Shown in pieces: positions 5,446 through 10,662 of a stretch of 10,662 nt of DNA. The notes under the pieces were generated by a model. That model made no database searches. It saw nothing but the letters and a program-made list of their open reading frames with translations, and had not been told where the DNA came from. This DNA is from an uncultured Pseudomonadota bacterium (GTDB lineage Bacteria; Myxococcota_A; UBA9042; CAIXZC01): NCBI GenBank assembly GCA_937884235.1, contig CALGBT010000869.1, positions 1 through 10,662 on the forward strand, read 5' to 3'. Both the position numbers and the translations under genes were made by a program. How positions within the stretch are numbered: the first letter of the stretch is position 1; the number at the start of each line of letters is the position of its first letter.

Positions 5446-7692
5446 ATGAGATTCTTTGTGAAGTTCTTTTGTTTGGTGCCGGCAGTGATGCTGACTCTGG
5501 CGGCTTGCGGCGGTGGCGATTCGGACAAGAACAGTAACGCCGACACGACGGCTCCAACGGATACCATGGCCGGGGACAGTGAAATTTCTGGCGACGATGT
5601 TATCGCCGAGGACAACCTGACCCCAGCTGACATAACGCCTGCGGACGAAAGCAATCCACCGGTGGTCTGCGACCCGGCGTGCAACTTCAATGCTGGGGAG
5701 TACTGCAGCGCTGACTTCTTCTGCGAACCAGTGGCTTGTACTTACTGTATCAAGAACAAGGACTGCGGCGAAGGGGAGACCTGCTTCCAGTTTGAGTACG
5801 CCAATGGCGACTCGGGCTCCTTCTGCACCAGCGAATGCGCCGGCGACGGCGATTGTGCGGTGGACCAGGCCTGTGACAGCGATTCGAAACGCTGCGTGCC
5901 TCTGGCAGATTGTGCGGTGGACAACTGCGGCGACGGCGCGGCCGGCGACCCCTGCGTCTATGAAGACGTTGTCAACGGTGACTGCGGTCAGTGCCAGGAC
6001 GGCCTCACTTGCTACGGCATTGCTCCTTCCCAGACCGCCTCTTGCGAAACCGACAAAGACTGCGTCCTGGCCGGTTACGATGCGGAGCTCAACCCCGACT
6101 GCGCCAACGGCCTCTGCTCCGCTTCCTACTGCGTGGCAAAATGCGTCGATTTCAAATGTGACGCAGGATTTGAGCCAGTCAGTGCCGGTCTCGGCAAATG
6201 CGTTTGCATCCCGTTGTCAGTTGGTACCGGCGCGGCCGGAGAAGCTTGCCCCATCTGGAACGTGCACTTTGAAGTCGAAAGCTGCGGCCCCGACCTCACC
6301 TGCCTCGGCATTCCCGCCGAAGAACAGGAAGGGGATCCCACCGACGGCGCTTGCGAAACCATTGCCGACTGCGATGGGTACTTCGGTTTCTTGAGCCCGG
6401 CCGACTGCGTTGACGGTTACTGCGGCACTTCCTTCTGCTCCCCCCAATGCGACGAGAACGATAACTGCGAAAACGGGTTCTTCCCCATCGACGTCTCTGG
6501 CACCTGTTTCTGCGCCCCCACGGAAGTCGGGGATTCCGCCGCTGGCGAAGCGTGCCCGATCTTTGACGTCAATCCCGAGGCTGATGCCTGCCAGGGTGGC
6601 CTGTCCTGCCTGGGCGTCGCCCCCGATGCCGACACTGACGAATGCTCCACCGCAGCCGATTGCGATGCTGGTGCTTACCCAGGCGGCGCGGTCTGCGTTG
6701 ACGGCCACTGTGGCACCTCGTTCTGCTCCGCGAAGTGCGATGCTGAGGCCGAGTGCGAATCAGGCTTTGAGCCCATCAGCGTCAGCGACAAGTGCTACTG
6801 CCAGCCCACCCAGACGGGTGATGGCATGCCCGGCGATGCCTGCCCCTTTGGCGTCTCCAATGACGGTGAGGACTACTGTGACGGTGCGCTGAACTGCTTC
6901 GGTATCAACGCCGACGAAACGGTGCCCTGCGAAGATGATTCAGACTGCGCCAACCCGCCTTACGCCGGCAACGCCGTCTGCGTCGATGGCTGGTGCGGCA
7001 CCTCTTTCTGCTCCGAGAAATGCGGCGCTGACAACACCTGCGACAATGGCTTCGAGCCTCTGACCTACGAAAACTTCGGCATCGAGAAGTGCAACTGCGT
7101 GCCAGAGATTCCGACTGGCGATGCTCCCGTAGGCGATCCCTGCCCCATTTACAACGTCAATACCGATGCCGATTTCTGCGCCGAAGATCTGGTCTGCGTC
7201 GGCGACGTCGCCATGGATGGCGCTCAGAGTTGCGAAACTGCCGGCGACTGCGACGACGGCACTCTCATCGGCGACGCACTTTGCACTCTGGGGTACTGCT
7301 CATCGTCCGTCTGTCTGGCTGCATGCACCGCTGGCAGCACGCTCTGCGCAGAGGGAGCCCCCTACTTCTATGGTGACTGTTTCTGCCAGCCGGCCAATGC
7401 CGTAGGCACTGCCAATGCCGGCGATGCCTGCCCCTTCTTCACAGTGAATGCCGAGGCCAAGGCCTGCAAGAAGGCACTGGTCTGTGGCGGCATCGCCGCA
7501 AGTCCGGACAACGCCGACTGCGAGTCGCCTGATGATTGCGATGGTGCTGACTACCCGGGCGTCATCGAGTGCATCGACGGCAAGTGCGCCTCCTCGCTCT
7601 GCATGGCCCAATGCACCGAGGGTGCCTGCGCAGACGGCTTCGAGACCCTGGAGACCGAATCCGATCTCTGCTTCTGCCTGCCCACTGCATAA
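5446..7692 (+). CDS. Cysteine-rich lipoprotein with six 12-Cys tandem repeats
   Basis: 748 residues. The signal peptide opens MRFFVKFFC and ends in lipobox LAAC; the lipidated Cys21 is followed by Gly-rich CGGG. Residues 22-74 form an acidic Thr/Asp/Pro-rich linker, probably a stalk. Residues 75-161 form a module with 15 cysteines, in the C-x(n)-DC-x(n)-C style seen in many myxobacterial surface proteins. From Gly162 to the end run six tandem repeats of 95-102 residues, each opening G-x(4)-G-(D/E)-x-C, with a central DC, a G-x-C-x-(S/T)-x-x-C core and ending C-x-C-x-P. By my count about 88 cysteines remain after lipidation, roughly one residue in eight, so the protein is exported and disulphide-stabilised. 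The function is unknown; adhesion, surface shielding or protease resistance are guesses. ATG 5446 has GGAGGAAG (5433-5440) five bases upstream; the in-frame TTG 5431 would include that site and is rejected. Confidence 0.93.
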   Translation: MRFFVKFFCLVPAVMLTLAACGGGDSDKNSNADTTAPTDTMAGDSEISGDDVIAEDNLTPADITPADESNPPVVCDPACNFNAGEYCSADFFCEPVACTYCIKNKDCGEGETCFQFEYANGDSGSFCTSECAGDGDCAVDQACDSDSKRCVPLADCAVDNCGDGAAGDPCVYEDVVNGDCGQCQDGLTCYGIAPSQTASCETDKDCVLAGYDAELNPDCANGLCSASYCVAKCVDFKCDAGFEPVSAGLGKCVCIPLSVGTGAAGEACPIWNVHFEVESCGPDLTCLGIPAEEQEGDPTDGACETIADCDGYFGFLSPADCVDGYCGTSFCSPQCDENDNCENGFFPIDVSGTCFCAPTEVGDSAAGEACPIFDVNPEADACQGGLSCLGVAPDADTDECSTAADCDAGAYPGGAVCVDGHCGTSFCSAKCDAEAECESGFEPISVSDKCYCQPTQTGDGMPGDACPFGVSNDGEDYCDGALNCFGINADETVPCEDDSDCANPPYAGNAVCVDGWCGTSFCSEKCGADNTCDNGFEPLTYENFGIEKCNCVPEIPTGDAPVGDPCPIYNVNTDADFCAEDLVCVGDVAMDGAQSCETAGDCDDGTLIGDALCTLGYCSSSVCLAACTAGSTLCAEGAPYFYGDCFCQPANAVGTANAGDACPFFTVNAEAKACKKALVCGGIAASPDNADCESPDDCDGADYPGVIECIDGKCASSLCMAQCTEGACADGFETLETESDLCFCLPTA
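5851..5922 (+). repeat. 15-bp direct repeat in the N-terminal Cys module
   Basis: GATTGTGCGGTGGAC occurs at 5851-5865 and 5908-5922, 57 bases (19 codons) apart in the same frame, encoding DCAVD twice. Identity at base level suggests a recent small duplication or conversion. Confidence 0.6.
5929..7689 (+). repeat. Six tandem protein repeats of about 290-305 bp, 12 Cys each
   Basis: Repeat starts in DNA: 5929, 6223, 6529, 6817, 7117 and 7405, giving 98, 102, 96, 100, 96 and 95 residues. Each opens with a G-D/T-x-x-x-G-D/E-x-C block. Repeats 2 to 6 have 12 cysteines in the same order; repeat 1 has a 13th (in CGQC). Repeats 2, 3 and 4 share the block CGTSFCS and are nearest to each other; 5 and 6 have diverged to CSSSVC and CASSLC. 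The DNA is clearly diverged between units, so the array is old, with only short identical runs. Confidence 0.9.
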
Positions 7693-7756
7693 AGAACCCT
7701 GATCACCTGCGTCTCACCAGCCCCAATGACCGCCCAGATCAAAACAAGTCGATAAA

Positions 7757-7784
7757 TTGACGGCTCGCCCGAGAGTGCTACAAC
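7757..7784 (+). promoter_or_regulatory. Sigma-70-type promoter of the sigma factor gene
   Basis: TTGACG (7757-7762), a 16-base spacer and TACAAC (7779-7784). Five of six and four of six consensus matches. Predicted start near 7791, leader about 54 bases. The 152-base gap from 7693 to 7844 holds no other signal I can support, including no clear terminator for the upstream gene. Confidence 0.55.
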
Positions 7785-7844
7785 GAATTGGTTAAGCGTG
7801 GCGGCTTGAGCAACAGGGAAAGAACTGCTGGGTCAGAGTGAACC

Positions 7845-8690
7845 ATGGGACGTCCTCCCCGCACCAGGGTACCAAAGCGCGATGCCGTCGGACATTACCT
7901 CGACGACATTCAAGGCGGCGAGTTACTCACAGGCGAAGAAGAGCTGAAGCTGGCGCGACTCATCGAAGGCGGTGACGAGGCAGCTCGCCGCCGGCTGATG
8001 CGCGCCAATCTACGCCTCGTCGTCGCCATTGCACGTCGCTATACCAACCGCGGCATGGCCCTCGATGACCTCATCCAAGAAGGCAATCTTGGCCTCATTC
8101 GGGCCACCGAGAAGTTTGACTACCGCAAGGGCTGCCGTTTCTCCACCTACGCCACCTGGTGGATTCGCCAATCCGTGCTGCGGGGCCTGGCCGATGAGGG
8201 CCGCACGGTGCGCATGCCGGTACACATGGTTGAGTTGTTCAACAAGTCCCTGGGCATTACCCGGGAGTTCCGGGTGCGGGAGAACCGGGCTCCCACCACT
8301 GCCGAGCTTGCTCTTCGCTGCGGCGTTTCCGAGGAGCGCATGCAAAGTGTCCTGAGTGCGGCCCGGGATCCCATCAGCCTGGACCTGCCTGTGGGTGACG
8401 ACAATTCGAGCCTCGGGGACCTGGTGGCAGACGAACGTTTGGAGACCGCCGAACACCAGGCAGTGCACAAGGACACCTTTGACCACGTCGCCCGAAAGCT
8501 GCCGCAACTTGACTCTCGCAACGAGAAGATCCTGCGCATGCGCTACGGCCTGCTGCCTGAAGACAATGTCCAACTGCCGTCAATCGCGCTCGACGAAGAT
8601 GACCACGATGAGCCCAATCCAAACACCGAGCGCATCCGACAGATTGAAGCGGCGATACTGCAGAAGATGGGATTCCAGCCACCCGAGTGA
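7845..8690 (+). CDS. Sigma-70 family RNA polymerase sigma factor, primary-like, altered region 4.2
   Basis: 281 residues, shorter than a housekeeping RpoD because region 1.1 is absent, so a group 2 alternative sigma (or RpoH-like) is likely. Region 1.2 lies at about 13-44. Region 2 (about 50-128) is strongly conserved: RANLRLVVAIARRYTNRG, LDDLIQEGNLGLIRA, then the -10-recognition and melting stretch RFSTYATWWIRQ and the region 3.0-type RTVRMPVHM. Region 3 spans about 129-185. Region 4.1 is recognisable (KLPQLDSRNEKILRMRYGL, 218-236). Region 4.2 is odd: after LPSIAL (244-249) comes an acidic, Pro/Asn-rich run DEDDHDEPNPN before TERIRQIEA (261-269). By my alignment it is about six residues longer than RpoD here and lacks the usual helix-turn sequence, while the recognition helix is kept. 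ATG 7845 has only a weak AGAG-like ribosome site (7835-7838); no better start is seen. It ends one base before the convergent next gene. Confidence 0.93.
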   Translation: MGRPPRTRVPKRDAVGHYLDDIQGGELLTGEEELKLARLIEGGDEAARRRLMRANLRLVVAIARRYTNRGMALDDLIQEGNLGLIRATEKFDYRKGCRFSTYATWWIRQSVLRGLADEGRTVRMPVHMVELFNKSLGITREFRVRENRAPTTAELALRCGVSEERMQSVLSAARDPISLDLPVGDDNSSLGDLVADERLETAEHQAVHKDTFDHVARKLPQLDSRNEKILRMRYGLLPEDNVQLPSIALDEDDHDEPNPNTERIRQIEAAILQKMGFQPPE

Positions 8691-10448
8691 CTATTCAGCG
8701 CAATTGCCACCAACAGCCACGGAGAACAGGTCAGGAGAGTATCCGCCCACCTGGGCGACTGACGACTGCTCGGGGTGCCAGGTTTCATAGAGCGCCCGGA
8801 CCGAGCCTTTACCATCGGGTACCGTCATGATGAGGGTGAGGATCATGCGTAGGCCGAAGCCCGCAACCTTGACATCACAAATAGCGGGAATCTCTGCAAA
8901 GAACTCTGGACCGGCCGGGCCTTCCGGGCAGTAAGGCATCCCCTCGGCACCCGGCTTACAGCCGTTGATCTTGCCGTCGCAGTACTCGCCAACCACGATC
9001 TGTTTGACGTCAGCGATGGTCAGATTCAGGTCGATCCCCATGGTCAAGAGCCCATCAGTCAGAATCGGGTCATCATCCGGCGTGGCATGGCCCTGCAACT
9101 GGACGTCAGTGAGGCCCACCCGCATATTCCAGCCCGCCGGCAATGGCAAGCCGAAGCCCTTGGCGATATCCATGGTCAGGTTGACCGGTTGGCTGATGAA
9201 ACAGGGGTTGTCCAGGAGCAGGTCGATAATCAAGCACGGGGCCCCCACCACGCTATCGACATAGGGCGGCACCGAGCCGACACCATTGCCGACGTAAGTG
9301 CCGATGGTGAGTCGCCCCGGAAGTACCTTGCCGGAAGGATCGGGGGCCTCAAAGTGGAGCAGCAGGGGGAGACCCTTGATGGCCTCCTCAAGGTACTCAC
9401 CAAAGCCACTAGGCTCAGCAACCGCGCTTTCCAACAGTAGATGGTGAACACTCCCAGCAAAAACACTCCAGTCGTCCAGGGCCAACTTGCCCTCGGGGTC
9501 ACATGCCGAGACCTCGAAATCGCCGTAATCGATCTCATCCTCATTAAGAATCGTCAAGGTCATGGTCTCTGGAACCACCTGTACGTGATGATAGGCAACA
9601 CCATCCTGGTTGGCGGCAGTGAGGTAAACAGGTACTCCGGCAAGCTCTGTCCGGGACCAGAGGTGGAGGTGCCCGGCAAAGACCCCAAGGACCGTGTCGT
9701 TGTGCGCCGAGACGATGTCCGCCAGAGTCACCTCTCCATCCAGTTCTTCGGTGAGTTCCGGGGGATGGTGGAGGAAGAGCACCGCCGGGGCTCCCTCCTG
9801 CAGCTCCGCTTCCAGCCATTGTAGCTGTGCGGTCCCCAGGGAACCCGAAAGCCCCAGGGAGATGTCCCAGAGTTCCCCCTGCATGGAGTTCAGCAAGATG
9901 AACTTCACTCCGTTTACCATCACCGCGTAGTAGGGCTCGATGCCCAGCGACTGCCGCCGCATCTCATCAGCAGCGCCAGGATTATCAGTCAGCAGGAACT
10001 GAGGGTAGTTCTGCGAGTAATAGTCGTGATTGCCCGCCACGGGGTGCACCGTCACCGCCGAGGCGACCACCGTCTCGGCGAAGATTGGCAGATAGCCATG
10101 GGGAAGTTTCTCGGTGGTCTCCAGGGAATCGATGAGGTCTCCGGTAATAAAAAGCGCCTCGACTACGGGTGCGAGATTGGCAACCGTGTCAAAGCAATCG
10201 GCAAGCCGCTTGGTAACACCATGCTCGTGATTGCCGACGATGTGGGTGTCGCTGGTGACGGCGAAAACCACGGGACCGGGAGGGGGCAGCGAGGGTATGT
10301 CCGTCTCCAAGGCATCAACCGTGACTCCCTCAGATAGCAAATCCGCAGCCCACCTGGCCTCACTGGCCAGGTCTTCTCGGGTCTCGCTTTCGTCGCCACC
10401 ACAGGCAGCAATCAGTACGGCACACAGGCAGATCAGAAGGTCTTTCAT
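8691..10448 (-). CDS. Metallophosphoesterase (calcineurin-like) lipoprotein with unknown C-terminal region
   Basis: 585 residues. Signal peptide MKDLLICLCAVLIAAC with lipobox IAAC; lipidated Cys16 then Gly17, so probably an envelope lipoprotein with the enzyme outside the cytoplasm. The calcineurin-like domain (about 60-310) has all metal-site motifs in order: SDTHIVGN with Asp67 and His69, ITGDLID with Asp104, AGNHDYY with Asn140 and His141, LHHPP with His227, and AGHLHLW with His260 and His262. The family hydrolyses phosphomono- or diesters using two metals; the substrate here is unknown. Residues about 315-585 match nothing I recognise; they are beta-rich in appearance with cysteines at 405, 416, 490, 497, 507, 524 and 583. 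ATG 10448 has AGGGAG (10453-10458) four bases upstream and begins a proper signal peptide; the longer frame to 10562 would hide the signal peptide and is rejected. Convergent with the sigma gene with no spacer. Confidence 0.92.
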   Translation of the reverse strand: MKDLLICLCAVLIAACGGDESETREDLASEARWAADLLSEGVTVDALETDIPSLPPPGPVVFAVTSDTHIVGNHEHGVTKRLADCFDTVANLAPVVEALFITGDLIDSLETTEKLPHGYLPIFAETVVASAVTVHPVAGNHDYYSQNYPQFLLTDNPGAADEMRRQSLGIEPYYAVMVNGVKFILLNSMQGELWDISLGLSGSLGTAQLQWLEAELQEGAPAVLFLHHPPELTEELDGEVTLADIVSAHNDTVLGVFAGHLHLWSRTELAGVPVYLTAANQDGVAYHHVQVVPETMTLTILNEDEIDYGDFEVSACDPEGKLALDDWSVFAGSVHHLLLESAVAEPSGFGEYLEEAIKGLPLLLHFEAPDPSGKVLPGRLTIGTYVGNGVGSVPPYVDSVVGAPCLIIDLLLDNPCFISQPVNLTMDIAKGFGLPLPAGWNMRVGLTDVQLQGHATPDDDPILTDGLLTMGIDLNLTIADVKQIVVGEYCDGKINGCKPGAEGMPYCPEGPAGPEFFAEIPAICDVKVAGFGLRMILTLIMTVPDGKGSVRALYETWHPEQSSVAQVGGYSPDLFSVAVGGNCAE

Positions 10449-10502
10449 GGGGCTCCCTGTTCGCAGCAAGTTCAGGCCGGCAATCGCACCACCTGTCACT
10501 GC

Positions 10503-10531
10503 ATCATAGACTCCCAAGGCACTTCCCTCAA
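10503..10531 (-). promoter_or_regulatory. Sigma-70-type promoter of the metallophosphoesterase gene
   Basis: On the minus strand TTGAGG (10526-10531), a 17-base spacer and TATGAT (10503-10508), five of six -10 matches. Predicted start near 10496, leader about 48 bases. It also argues against a coding start at 10562. Confidence 0.6.
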
Positions 10532-10548
10532 GCCCCCACACGGACTCC

Positions 10549-10578
10549 TTGCAGGTTGCCATAGGGATCGAGTAGAAT
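10549..10578 (+). promoter_or_regulatory. Candidate divergent promoter at the right edge
   Basis: TTGCAG (10549-10554), 18 bases, TAGAAT (10573-10578). The -10 matches at five positions, the -35 is weak. It would drive the partial frame that may start at 10598 and faces away from the metallophosphoesterase promoter. Confidence 0.4.
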
Positions 10579-10597
10579 CGCTCCTGAGAGGTCGGAC

Positions 10598-10662
10598 GTG
10601 ACCCAGAATAACGGCGCTACCCGGCGCTGGCCCCCAGTCATTGTCGGTGGTCGGTGCAACAA
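10598..10662 (+). CDS. Possible start of a rightward gene, truncated by the window edge
   Basis: A GTG at 10598 is preceded by GAGAGG (10586-10591) at six bases and by a possible promoter. The frame stays open to the edge and reads MTQNNGATRRWPPVIVGGRC plus one residue. The end, a hydrophobic strand followed by a Gly-Gly-Arg turn, resembles the beginning of a nucleotide- or PAPS-binding fold, as in sulfotransferase-like proteins, but 21 residues cannot prove it. Confidence 0.4.
   Translation, partial: MTQNNGATRRWPPVIVGGRCN

Noticed and set aside
6217..6708. Minus-strand frame of 163 codons inside the cysteine-rich repeat gene
   Set aside because: It is the Gly/Ala/Val-rich shadow of repeated Cys, Asp and Gly codons, with no start signal.
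5929..7689. CRISPR-like or satellite array
   Set aside because: The units are about 290-305 bp long, diverged in DNA and conserved in protein; they are coding repeats.
8010..8573. Minus-strand frame of 187 codons inside the sigma factor gene
   Set aside because: The plus-strand protein is an unmistakable sigma-70 factor; the antisense frame has no recognisable motif.
10449..10562. Longer metallophosphoesterase start 38 codons upstream
   Set aside because: It would bury the lipoprotein signal peptide and run through a good promoter; the ATG at 10448 has its own ribosome site.

Overview
The window looks like chromosomal DNA of a Gram-negative, myxobacterium-like 'deltaproteobacterium' (Myxococcota or Bradymonadales type). 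The grounds are a fairly high G+C content (close to 60% by eye), strong GGAGG ribosome binding sites, sigma-70-type promoters, three predicted lipoproteins with an outer-surface style, and one very cysteine-rich repeat protein of a kind common in those predators. The taxonomic guess is inference. I see no mobile element, CRISPR array, tRNA or rRNA.

Left part, minus strand (1-3522): a probable nifU-nifS pair for iron-sulphur cluster assembly is transcribed leftwards from a good promoter at about 3494-3522. NifU is the complete three-domain form and NifS has all its catalytic residues. No nitrogenase genes are present, so this pair is probably the general Fe-S machinery of the cell. Downstream lies a second minus-strand unit: a DUF4912 protein followed after 30 bp by the first 173 codons of a GH57-type alpha-glucan branching enzyme that runs off the left edge. 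This unit has its own promoter (TTGACT-17-TAGATT), and its -10 hexamer sits between the arms of a perfect 7-bp inverted repeat.

Middle, plus strand (3625-7692): two lipoprotein genes, each with its own promoter. The first encodes a 541-residue acidic protein of unknown function. The second encodes a 748-residue protein made of a lipobox, an acidic Thr/Asp linker, an N-terminal cysteine-rich module and six tandem repeats of about 96-102 residues with a conserved 12-cysteine pattern.

Right part: a 281-residue primary-like sigma-70 factor (plus strand, 7845-8690) whose region 4.2 helix-turn-helix is altered by an acidic insertion. It meets tail to tail, with no spacer, a minus-strand gene for a 585-residue metallophosphoesterase lipoprotein (8691-10448). 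Divergent from the latter, at the right edge, a plus-strand reading frame may begin at GTG 10598.

The genes do not form one obvious pathway. The left units are housekeeping (Fe-S clusters) and storage-glucan metabolism; the rest is envelope biology with one transcription factor. The most unusual items are the 12-cysteine repeat lipoprotein, the sigma factor with the modified region 4.2, and the palindrome straddling the DUF4912 promoter.
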